This document shows positions 1-6,235 of a stretch of DNA of 14,001 nt, one piece after another. The position numbers and the translations under genes are program-made. The notes under the pieces were generated by a model. The model saw only the letters and a program-made list of their open reading frames with translations. It was not told the DNA's origin and ran no database searches. This DNA comes from Immundisolibacteraceae bacterium (GTDB lineage Bacteria; Pseudomonadota; Gammaproteobacteria; Immundisolibacterales; Immundisolibacteraceae). Within the stretch, counting starts at the first letter, position 1; every line of letters starts with the position of its first letter. The DNA is taken from contig JAESTY010000196.1 of assembly GCA_016763355.1 (NCBI GenBank), positions 1-14,001 of the forward strand, written 5' to 3'.

Positions 1-1125
1 ATTCGAGCTAACCGTGGTTATCGTGTGCAGCACAATAATGCCATTGGCCCTTATAAAGGTGGTATTCGTTTTCATCACAATGTCACCTTGAGCGTGCTCA
101 AGTTTCTGGCATTCGAACAGACCCTGAAGAATAGTTTGACCGGTCTGCCGATGGGCGGCGCAAAAGGCGGGGCTGATTTCAATCCCAAGGGTAAATCTGA
201 CCGAGAAATTATGCGTTTTTGCCAGGCATTTATGACTGAACTTTACCGTCATATAGGCCCGGATACCGACGTTCCTGCGGGAGATATTGGTGTCGGTGGC
301 CGTGAAATCAGCTACATGTTTGGCCAACATAAGCGCATCGTCAATGAATTTACCGGCGTTCTGACCGGTAAAGGTCTTTCTTTTGGCGGTAGCGAGGTTC
401 GTACCGAGGCCACCGGCTACGGGTGCGTCTATATGATGGAAGACATGCTCAAGCATGTCGGTGAATCGATAGCCGATAAAGTGGCCGTGGTTTCTGGTTC
501 GGGTAACGTGGCGCAATACGCGACAGAGAAGCTTATTTTTCTGGGCGCGAAGGTAGTCACCATGTCTGATTCTAGTGGCTATATCTATGACAAGGATGGC
601 ATTACAACCGAAAAACTTGACTTTATAAAAGACCTGAAAGCGAATCGACGTGGCAGGATTAGTGAATACGCCAAACACTATAAGGTGAAATTTTTTGCAG
701 ACAAGCGTCCATGGGACGTGCCCTGCGATCTGGCTTTACCTTGCGCTACTCAGAATGAAATTGATGAAACTGATGCTAAAAAATTAATTAGCAATGGTGT
801 TCGGGCTCTGTCGGAAGGGGCCAACACGCCAAGCAGCGCGGCGGCGATGGAACTGTTCCAGGCTGCTGGTGTATTGTTTGCGCCAAGTAAGGCGGCTAAC
901 GCCGGTGGCGTTGCTATATCCGGCCTTGAAATGGCGCAAAATAGCATGCGTTTGGCGTGGGACAGGGATGAGTTAAACCGTCGTCTACGTGAGATTATGG
1001 GCAATATTCATGCTCAATGCGTCGAATATGGCGCTACCGACGAGGGTGTGGACTACGTCAAAGGGGCCAATATTGCCGGGTTCCTAAAAGTAGCCGACGC
1101 CATCATCGCCTATGGGGTTATGTGA
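1..1125 (+). CDS. gdhA: NADP-type glutamate dehydrogenase, 5' end missing
   Basis: Glutamate dehydrogenase makes L-glutamate from 2-oxoglutarate, ammonium and NAD(P)H in the cytoplasm, a main route of ammonium assimilation. The frame is open from base 1, so the start lies outside the window. The visible 374 codons match the E. coli GdhA pattern from its residue 74 to the end, so about 73 residues are missing and the C-terminus is complete. Visible landmarks are the substrate-binding GPYKGG (bases 46-63), the catalytic-lysine motif MGGAKGG (around base 151-171), the DVPAGDIGVGGRE segment, and the nucleotide-binding SGSGNVAQYA segment. It ends with TGA. The E. coli-like length and motifs favour the NADP-dependent hexameric class; the coenzyme is inferred from family similarity, not tested. 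A weak hairpin downstream may end its transcript. Confidence 0.96.
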   Translation: MRANRGYRVQHNNAIGPYKGGIRFHHNVTLSVLKFLAFEQTLKNSLTGLPMGGAKGGADFNPKGKSDREIMRFCQAFMTELYRHIGPDTDVPAGDIGVGGREISYMFGQHKRIVNEFTGVLTGKGLSFGGSEVRTEATGYGCVYMMEDMLKHVGESIADKVAVVSGSGNVAQYATEKLIFLGAKVVTMSDSSGYIYDKDGITTEKLDFIKDLKANRRGRISEYAKHYKVKFFADKRPWDVPCDLALPCATQNEIDETDAKKLISNGVRALSEGANTPSSAAAMELFQAAGVLFAPSKAANAGGVAISGLEMAQNSMRLAWDRDELNRRLREIMGNIHAQCVEYGATDEGVDYVKGANIAGFLKVADAIIAYGVM

Positions 1126-1253
1126 AGGCCAAGGATGGTCTGAAATCCATTTTTGCAGGAGCAAAAACCGGTAACCGCCATGGACTCATTAAGCAAACGT
1201 AAAAACCGCTCAAATAATGACCAATATAAAATCAACCAGATTAGCCAGTAGGG

Positions 1254-1271
1254 TGCCGAAACGGCATTGGT
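1254..1271 (+). terminator. Possible weak terminator after gdhA
   Basis: TGCCG and CGGCA form a 5-bp stem around an AAA loop, extendable by G-U pairs, and are followed by TTGGTTTT. The stem is short and the T-run is interrupted, so this is only a candidate for the end of the gdhA transcript. The rest of the 189-bp gap after gdhA shows nothing else clear. Confidence 0.3.
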
Positions 1272-1314
1272 TTTGCCCTCAATCTATTCAGGGAATCCAG
1301 GAAGGGAGCCAACA

Positions 1315-1551
1315 ATGAACTACGATTTCTCAAATATTGAATACGGCCGCGGTGCGGTAATGCTGCGTTTAATTGTCAGTCTTGTGCTGATTAGCGTTGC
1401 AATGATGGTTGTACCGCTCACGGCTACTTTGGTGATCGCGGAATTAATCATTGCATTGGCTACCGGAGCACGGCCGCCTTTAGCGTTGATGCGGATCACC
1501 GATCGTCTGGTTTGTTATCTCTATCAGCTGACCGATTATCTGATTCTGTAG
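1315..1551 (+). CDS. DUF4389-type membrane protein, core part ending at in-frame TAG
   Basis: A 78-residue protein of unknown function. I chose ATG 1315 because AAGGGAG (1302-1308) sits 6 bases upstream; an earlier in-frame start at 1267 lacks this support. A strongly hydrophobic stretch (residues about 16-48) is followed by LATGARPPLALMRITDRLVCYLYQ, which fits the DUF4389 pattern (a membrane segment, then L.TG, then a Y.YQ..YL motif). Family members normally continue through about seven residues into a conserved PFPF motif. Here a TAG stop falls inside that linker, and the same frame goes straight on to PFPF with exactly the expected spacing. The gene is therefore either a nonsense mutant, a readthrough gene, or newly split in two. 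The DUF4389 assignment rests on remembered family pattern. Confidence 0.75.
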   Translation: MNYDFSNIEYGRGAVMLRLIVSLVLISVAMMVVPLTATLVIAELIIALATGARPPLALMRITDRLVCYLYQLTDYLIL

Positions 1552-1554
1552 GAG
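1551..1554 (+). promoter_or_regulatory. Shine-Dalgarno GGAG overlapping the TAG stop
   Basis: The last G of the TAG stop (1549-1551) begins GGAG, which is 6 bases before TTG 1561. This arrangement would allow ribosomes that stop at TAG to restart at TTG, coupling the two halves of the DUF4389 gene. It is a sequence observation; restart itself is inferred. Confidence 0.45.
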
Positions 1555-1560
1555 TCTCGC

Positions 1561-2025
1561 TTGCCGTTCCCATTTCGGCCGCTGCCTCCACCCAGTGACC
1601 AATTTGCTTCAGCGCCAGTTGGTAATTTATCTAGTAGCGACTATGCGGACGCTGAGGATGTCACTATCACCAACGCACCGACCCGGGAGACCGCCCCGGT
1701 TTGTTCCCTGGCTGACTCTGAAGACGTAACGGTTTCCAATCAGGTTGGCTATCAGTCTAATGATGTACCGGTGGATTCCGGGTCCGATGAAGCTGTGAGC
1801 GATGAGGTTAGTTCAGAGGCTGACTTTATTAATCTGGATGAAGATCAGCTTGAAGAAGTGACCGCAAATGAATTAGACGAAACCGTATTGTCGGTTGATG
1901 ACGATGAAACGACGCCCAATCCTGGGATTGGGATTGATAATGAAGTAAGCGCCGATAAAAACGAACCTGATGACGATGTTAGTTCTTCTGAAGAAACCGA
2001 AGCGGCGAAGGTTCCAACTACCTAA
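1561..2025 (+). CDS. Acidic C-terminal part of the DUF4389 protein (possible separate TTG-start ORF)
   Basis: This 154-codon frame is in phase with the preceding DUF4389 core and begins with the family's PFPF motif (residues 2-5 after the TTG), then a proline-rich PLPPP. The rest is low-complexity and very acidic, rich in D, E, S and T with few basic residues, so probably disordered. It contains an imperfect 10-residue repeat, ADAEDVTITN (29-38) and ADSEDVTVSN (51-60). If translated from TTG with GGAG in front, it would be a separate soluble acidic peptide without a membrane anchor. If the TAG were read through, it would be the cytoplasmic tail of one 236-residue membrane protein. It is not a plausible stand-alone family; the frame conservation is the main argument that it is still, or recently was, coding. 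Confidence 0.55.
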   Translation: MPFPFRPLPPPSDQFASAPVGNLSSSDYADAEDVTITNAPTRETAPVCSLADSEDVTVSNQVGYQSNDVPVDSGSDEAVSDEVSSEADFINLDEDQLEEVTANELDETVLSVDDDETTPNPGIGIDNEVSADKNEPDDDVSSSEETEAAKVPTT

Positions 2026-2071
2026 AGCAAACAGCCTGCACTGGTCGATTGAAACCACCACTTGAGATAAA

Positions 2072-2182
2072 TCAGTACTCCGTGCTGAGGCGGTAACCGA
2101 GAGCGGCGCGGATCATTTCCAGGTTACCAACTAACCCTAACAGCAAAAATCCGAGACTACAGACTAATCGGGTCTTAAACAC
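2072..2182 (-). CDS. Possible 36-aa membrane peptide overlapping the amidohydrolase end
   Basis: On the minus strand a GTG at 2182 overlaps the last codons of the amidohydrolase and opens a 36-residue frame ending with TGA at 2072. The product has a basic start (MFKTR), a hydrophobic stretch (LVCSLGFLLLGLVG), then LEMIRAALGYRLSTEY. The second half uses codons typical of the neighbouring genes (CTG, CGC, GCC, ATC, TAC). GGAGA lies directly before the GTG, too close for a good ribosome-binding site, so translation would depend on coupling to the upstream gene. I do not recognise the family. It may be a small membrane protein, the remnant of a larger one, or chance. Confidence 0.3.
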   Translation of the reverse strand: MFKTRLVCSLGFLLLGLVGNLEMIRAALGYRLSTEY

Positions 2183-3843
2183 TCTCCAGCAAGGTTGCCA
2201 GTCGGCTGGTCACCCTGCATAGCATGTTGGCCATTCACGAAAACCGCGTCTATGCCCCGAGCCGCTGACACCAGTCGTCGTGCGCCACCGGGAAGGTCAA
2301 ACTGTGGTGAGGCAAAACGATCACTACCTACCGTGTCAGGATTAAGTATCACCACATCGGCAGCGGCACCTACCGCGAGCAGGCCCCGATCTTTAAAACC
2401 AAGAAACTCGGCCTGGTCGAACGTCAGCCGGCGCACAGCATGTTCCATAGAAATCGCTTGTCGCTCTCTCACCCAGGTGCCGAGCATCCAGGTCGCATAG
2501 CCTGCATCGCAGAGCTGATCCACGTGCGCGCCACTGTCAGAGACACCAATCAAGGTGCGTTTATCGTTGATTAAATAGCGAACCCAGGTTTCATCAATGT
2601 TGGCGATGTCGTACATGTAGCGCAGGTCATATTCGTGATCGAGGGCCAGATCTAAAAATAGATCCAATGGATGTTTACCCTGTTCCTCAGCGATGACCGC
2701 TAAAGAGCGACCGGTGTACTGGGCCAACTCTGGGTTGGTGAACTCCTGCAGTTCAACCCGGTCCCAACCTTCACCAAACACACCCGGTTTGTTTTTTAAT
2801 TCTTCTTTAGCAGCTTTGCGAAAGGCTTTGTCTCGATAGGCTTCCTGCTGAGCTTCTCTGGGCAGGTTAATGATTTTGTGGAAACTATCTCGGTCGGCAA
2901 ACAGGAAGGGTTTTGCCAGTTCGAGCTGGGTCATGAAGGGTCGACAGGAAACCTGCGGAACTGCTCCGCGCGCAAACAGTGCGTTGGTAAAGTCCAGAGT
3001 CTCAGCAACAATCGACGGGTTTTCAGGTGGTACTAATAGAAATGCCCAGGTTACGGGACGGTCGCTTTCATGCAACAAAAAATCTAAAAGATCATAGCCG
3101 GCATCATCGAGTCGGCCAGCAGCACTGCCACAGGCCACCTGAATTAAGCCACGACCGCAATCACGTAATACATGTGCCAATGCCTTCAACTCGTCTCGGC
3201 TGGCATTTCGGCAACACAGGGGACGACCGCCGAAACCAATATGTTGCCTGAGTACGGTAAAACTAAAGCCTAGTGCTCCGGCCTCCATGGCCTCGGCAAA
3301 CAGCTTCACCATCTGCGCTATTTCAGAGGAATTTGCAGCACGCTCTAAAGCAGGTTCACCCATTACATAGTGTCGCAGGGCCGACAGGGGCACCAGAAAG
3401 CCAAGATTGACACCGCTGCCACGGTTGCCTGCAGCCTGCATGAATTCTGGATAGGTTTCCCAGTCCCAGGTGATTCCGGCCTTTAGAACTTCATAGGGGA
3501 TGGCTTCCACATTGACCAGATCATTGGTGGTGATATCTCGGCTTTCGGGTCTGCAGGGGGCAATGCCAACGCCGCAATTACCCATCACCACGCTGGTGAC
3601 ACCATGAGCAGCCGAACTGGTCAGGGTTTGATCCCAACAGATTTGCGCATCGTAATGAGTATGAGGATCAATGAATCCGGGTGTCACCACCCGATTGCTG
3701 GCATCGACGATGATGCCCTGATTACCAAGATCGTTGCCAATAGCGGTGATCAAGCCGCCCTGCATCGCCAGGTCGCCGATAAATCCAGGCCGACCGCTGC
3801 CATCGATGATTCGACCGCCTTTAATAATGGTTGTTGTGCTCAT
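2164..3843 (-). CDS. Amidohydrolase, N-acyl-D-amino-acid deacylase (D-aminoacylase) type
   Basis: A 559-residue metal-dependent amidohydrolase of the family 3 type. Members hydrolyse amide or related C-N bonds; those characterised cut N-acyl-D-amino acids, but most, including this branch, have no proven substrate. The N-terminal beta-sandwich strands (IIKGGRIIDGSG) lead into the metal motif HTHYDAQ (His61, His63), the cysteine motif GNCGVG (Cys90), and a late SDSGAH with Asp436 as probable catalytic acid. A C-terminal AADVVILNPDTV returns to the sandwich domain. GGAGG sits 6 bases before the ATG at 3843. It ends with TAG. The two histidines that complete the metal site in D-aminoacylase seem to be Gln235 and a Trp/Ala segment here, so calling it a D-aminoacylase would be too specific. 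It is transcribed divergently from the hydratase gene at 4191. Confidence 0.88.
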   Translation of the reverse strand: MSTTTIIKGGRIIDGSGRPGFIGDLAMQGGLITAIGNDLGNQGIIVDASNRVVTPGFIDPHTHYDAQICWDQTLTSSAAHGVTSVVMGNCGVGIAPCRPESRDITTNDLVNVEAIPYEVLKAGITWDWETYPEFMQAAGNRGSGVNLGFLVPLSALRHYVMGEPALERAANSSEIAQMVKLFAEAMEAGALGFSFTVLRQHIGFGGRPLCCRNASRDELKALAHVLRDCGRGLIQVACGSAAGRLDDAGYDLLDFLLHESDRPVTWAFLLVPPENPSIVAETLDFTNALFARGAVPQVSCRPFMTQLELAKPFLFADRDSFHKIINLPREAQQEAYRDKAFRKAAKEELKNKPGVFGEGWDRVELQEFTNPELAQYTGRSLAVIAEEQGKHPLDLFLDLALDHEYDLRYMYDIANIDETWVRYLINDKRTLIGVSDSGAHVDQLCDAGYATWMLGTWVRERQAISMEHAVRRLTFDQAEFLGFKDRGLLAVGAAADVVILNPDTVGSDRFASPQFDLPGGARRLVSAARGIDAVFVNGQHAMQGDQPTGNLAGECLRPD

Positions 3844-3930
3844 GAAATCCCTCCAGATCCTCTGAGTGGTGCATCCTCTGCCCGGGGCTGTTCAGCGCTT
3901 TACTAACGACCTGATCAGCGACCTAATTTT

Positions 3931-3961
3931 TTTATATTGATGACTTTACAGTTTGCCTCAA
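3931..3961 (-). promoter_or_regulatory. Candidate promoter for the amidohydrolase
   Basis: On the minus strand TTGAGG (3961-3956) resembles a -35 box (4 of 6), and TATAAA (3936-3931) resembles a -10 box, but the 19-base spacer is long. AT-rich sequence surrounds the -10. It lies about 90 bases upstream of the amidohydrolase start and directly beside a palindrome at 3963-3976. Confidence 0.25.
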
Positions 3962-3962
3962 T

Positions 3963-3976
3963 CCCTTGTTCAAGGG
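3963..3976. promoter_or_regulatory. Palindrome CCCTTG-TT-CAAGGG, possible operator
   Basis: Perfect 6-bp arms with a 2-base spacer in the 347-bp divergent region 3844-4190. It lies directly upstream of the candidate -35 box for the amidohydrolase. No gene for a matching regulator is in the window. Confidence 0.35.
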
Positions 3977-3998
3977 GCAATCAATTTATCCAGTCTCA

Positions 3999-4008
3999 TA
4001 TGCGCATA
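3999..4008. promoter_or_regulatory. Palindrome TATGCGCATA
   Basis: A perfect 10-bp palindrome in the middle of the divergent region. It is short enough to occur by chance, but it stands with two others in the same 347-bp gap, so it is recorded as a possible regulator site. Confidence 0.2.
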
Positions 4009-4028
4009 AATTGAAAAATATCGCTACT

Positions 4029-4056
4029 CTGAAAAAAACCACTTTATCGGTATGAT
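4029..4056 (+). promoter_or_regulatory. Candidate promoter for the hydratase/ACAD operon
   Basis: CTGAAA (4029-4034, 4 of 6 to the -35 consensus), a 16-base spacer, and TATGAT (4051-4056, 5 of 6 to the -10 consensus). Transcription would begin near 4063, giving a leader of roughly 130 bases. A 12-bp palindrome lies just inside the predicted transcript start. Confidence 0.35.
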
Positions 4057-4075
4057 TGCGCTCCTTATTACTGAA

Positions 4076-4087
4076 ACGGTTAACCGT
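4076..4087. promoter_or_regulatory. Palindrome ACGGTTAACCGT, possible operator
   Basis: A perfect 12-bp palindrome about 20 bases downstream of the candidate -10 box at 4051-4056. That position would suit a repressor that blocks the operon start. The binding protein is unknown. Confidence 0.4.
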
Positions 4088-4190
4088 AGTAACTGCCTGA
4101 CAAAGGCTTAGGGCTAGCTAAATGTTTGTAATAACAATTATAAAAAGAATTTAACTAATTGAATTTCATTGCAATTTAAAGAGGAAGAAA

Positions 4191-5012
4191 ATGAGCACAT
4201 ACGATAACGTTATCGTCGAAATAGCCGATTATGTGGCCACCATCACCCTGAACCGGCCTGAAAAAAAGAACTGCATGAGTCCTGCGTTACATGCGGAAAT
4301 GCATCAGATCATGAAGACCATGGACTGGAAAAAGGTCAAGGTGCTGGTCATTACCGGCGCAGGCGCTTCGTTTTGTGCCGGCATGGATCTGGAACAATGC
4401 TTTCTGGAGCCGTTCGACGACCCAGAAAAAATGGCAGAGATCAACACCAATGGCTTTGGCTGGTTCACAGCCGTTAAAAATTGTCCTGCGGTCACCATTG
4501 CCAAGGTTAATGGTTGGTGTTTTGGTGGTGGTATGGAGCTGGCCGGTATCTGCGATATCGTGATTGCTGCAGAAGATACGGTTTGGGGCCTGTCAGAAGT
4601 TAACTTCGGTATCTTCCCTGGCGGCGGCACTACCTGGGCTTACGCCAACAATATTCCGGCCCGTAAACAGGCGCTTTATTATGCGCTCACCGCTGAAACC
4701 TTCACCGGTGCTGAGGGCGTTGCGCTAGGTTATGTGACCCGTGCGGTGCCACTGGCAGAACTGGATGCCGAGTGTGAGCGTGTGGTTGGCTTGCTGGTGA
4801 CGAAAGGTCGTATCGTGCTCACCAAAACTAAAGAAGTTTACGAAAAAGTTATCTGGATGGACTTCGAGCCTGCTATCGATTACGAAATGGCTAAACTTTG
4901 GGAACTCTCCAGAGAGACCAACGATGATTGGGTCCGCACCGCACTGGCTTCCTTTAAAAAGCGGGAATTCAAGCCGGGTACCCAGAGCTACAAGCTCACT
5001 ACGGAGGTCTAA
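4191..5012 (+). CDS. Enoyl-CoA hydratase/isomerase family protein, hydroxycinnamoyl-CoA hydratase-lyase-like
   Basis: A 273-residue crotonase-fold enzyme that would add water to, or rearrange, an unsaturated acyl-CoA in the cytoplasm. Landmarks are NRPEKKNCMSP (21-31), the oxyanion-hole segments GAGASFCAGMDL (56-67) and VNGWCFGGG (106-114), and GLSEVNFGIFPGG (133-145). The VNGWCFGGG segment, the MSP motif and the C-terminal FKPGTQSYK resemble p-hydroxycinnamoyl-CoA hydratase-lyase (feruloyl-CoA hydratase). That enzyme has Ser at the position of Glu116 and Glu at the position of Glu136; this protein has Glu at both, as in ordinary enoyl-CoA hydratase. Hydratase activity is therefore more likely than retro-aldol lyase activity. 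GAGGAAG precedes ATG 4191. It is first gene of an operon: the next gene starts 3 bases after its stop. Confidence 0.88.
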   Translation: MSTYDNVIVEIADYVATITLNRPEKKNCMSPALHAEMHQIMKTMDWKKVKVLVITGAGASFCAGMDLEQCFLEPFDDPEKMAEINTNGFGWFTAVKNCPAVTIAKVNGWCFGGGMELAGICDIVIAAEDTVWGLSEVNFGIFPGGGTTWAYANNIPARKQALYYALTAETFTGAEGVALGYVTRAVPLAELDAECERVVGLLVTKGRIVLTKTKEVYEKVIWMDFEPAIDYEMAKLWELSRETNDDWVRTALASFKKREFKPGTQSYKLTTEV

Positions 5013-5015
5013 GCC

Positions 5016-6176
5016 ATGGAATTTGATTTCACTGAAGAGCAGAGAATTCTGCGCGATTTATGTCAGAAAATTGCCGCAGATTTTCCCGAGGAGTATTGGG
5101 CTGGCATTGAAGACGAAGAGCGCTTTCCCCGCGAATTCTGGGATGTGGTGACCGAGCAGGGTTTGTTGGGAATCAGCCTGCCAGAAGAGTACGGTGGCAG
5201 CGGCATGGGTATGCTTGATCTGTGTGTTGCTTCCGAAGCACTGGGTGAGGCTGGAGCCTGCGAAGGATCGATGATTTTTGTCGGTGGGCCTGTGTTTGGC
5301 GGTTGCGCAGTTATGTCTGGCGGTTCCGAAGAGCAGAAAAAGAAATATATCCCCAAGTTGATCGGCGGTGAGCTCTGGTCGGGTGCTTTTACTGAACCGG
5401 ATGCTGGCTCTAACGTGTCGCAAATTCGACTCGAAGCCAAGCGTCACGGCGACGTCTATCGGATTAAAGGTCAGAAAGTCTTTATCTCTAATATCGCCAA
5501 TGCGGACCGCATTGTGATTCTGGCTCGGACCTCACCATACGATCCTAAAAATCGTACTGCGGGGGTTTCCTTGCTAGTGGGCGATCTACCCAGTGACAGG
5601 ATTGAAGCGCGGCCGTTTAAGAAAATGGGCTCCAAGTTTATGGATACCAACGCGGTTTTCTTCGATGATTTCGAAGTCCCTGTGGAGAACCTGCTGGGTG
5701 GCGAAGGCGGTGCCTGGAAGGCCTTATACGGTGTGCTTAATCCTGAACGGTTTGTGATTGCCGCAGGCTGTATCGGTACCGGTAATTACCTGATCAAAAA
5801 GGCGGTCGAGTATGCTGGTGAACGCTCTGTTTGGGGCAAGCCTATCGCTACTCATCAAGGATTACAGTTTCCGCTGGCGGAAGCTCGTATTCAGTTGGAA
5901 GTAGCTCGCTTGAAGGTGTTTGAAGCTGCCTGGTTGTACGATCAGGGCCGCGAATGTGGGGTGCAATCTGCTCACGCTAAATACGCCGCGTCACATGCTG
6001 CGCTGTTTGCCGCAGATCGTGCGATTCAGACCCTGGGTGGTGCCGGTTATATCTCAGAGTCTGGAGTTGAACGTCATTATCGTAACCTGCGCTTGAACCG
6101 TATTGCGCCGGTGACCGATGAAATGACGCTGAACTACATTGCTCAGCACGACCTGGGTATGCCGCGCTCCTATTGA
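5016..6176 (+). CDS. Acyl-CoA dehydrogenase (first of two)
   Basis: A 386-residue FAD enzyme that introduces an alpha-beta double bond in an acyl-CoA and passes electrons to electron-transfer flavoprotein. It shows the N-terminal helical domain, PEEYGG (56-61), the FAD/substrate motif FTEPDAGSN (125-133), the middle beta domain with IKGQKVFISN (150-159), and the C-terminal LGGAGYISE (340-348). The usual catalytic glutamate near the C-terminus (IYEGT in MCAD) reads IAPVT here, with Pro365. A glutamate in helix G, Glu244 in LNPER, sits where isovaleryl-CoA and long-chain acyl-CoA dehydrogenases carry theirs, and probably serves as the base. GGAGG (5003-5007) lies in the end of the upstream hydratase gene, so the two are surely co-expressed: the ACAD would make an enoyl-CoA that the hydratase could take. 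Substrate unknown. Confidence 0.93.
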   Translation: MEFDFTEEQRILRDLCQKIAADFPEEYWAGIEDEERFPREFWDVVTEQGLLGISLPEEYGGSGMGMLDLCVASEALGEAGACEGSMIFVGGPVFGGCAVMSGGSEEQKKKYIPKLIGGELWSGAFTEPDAGSNVSQIRLEAKRHGDVYRIKGQKVFISNIANADRIVILARTSPYDPKNRTAGVSLLVGDLPSDRIEARPFKKMGSKFMDTNAVFFDDFEVPVENLLGGEGGAWKALYGVLNPERFVIAAGCIGTGNYLIKKAVEYAGERSVWGKPIATHQGLQFPLAEARIQLEVARLKVFEAAWLYDQGRECGVQSAHAKYAASHAALFAADRAIQTLGGAGYISESGVERHYRNLRLNRIAPVTDEMTLNYIAQHDLGMPRSY

Positions 6177-6198
6177 GGCCTGTTAAGGAAAAGTGATC

Positions 6199-6235
6199 GG
6201 AGCCAGCAGAGTGATCTGCTGGCTCCAGTTTTGTT
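6199..6235 (+). terminator. Rho-independent terminator of the hydratase/ACAD operon
   Basis: A perfect 12-bp stem, GGAGCCAGCAGA paired with TCTGCTGGCTCC, closes a GTGA (GNRA-type) tetraloop and is followed by AGTTTTGTT. It ends immediately before the ATG of the transglutaminase-like pseudogene, leaving that gene no upstream ribosome-binding site. Confidence 0.9.

Noticed and set aside
1180..1251. 23-codon ORF after gdhA (MDSLSKRKNRS...)
   Set aside because: No ribosome-binding site at a useful distance and no recognisable family; too short to support.
1267..1314. Earlier in-frame start of the DUF4389 gene at 1267
   Set aside because: No ribosome-binding site there, while ATG 1315 has AAGGGAG at a good distance; the extra residues do not look like the family.
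2122..2136. GGTTA/TAACC hairpin as a terminator between the DUF4389 and amidohydrolase genes
   Set aside because: Five weak pairs and no T-run on either strand.
5058..5447. Two minus-strand ORFs of 125 and 129 codons inside the first ACAD
   Set aside because: Shadows of a clear coding sequence; composition and absence of motifs argue against them.
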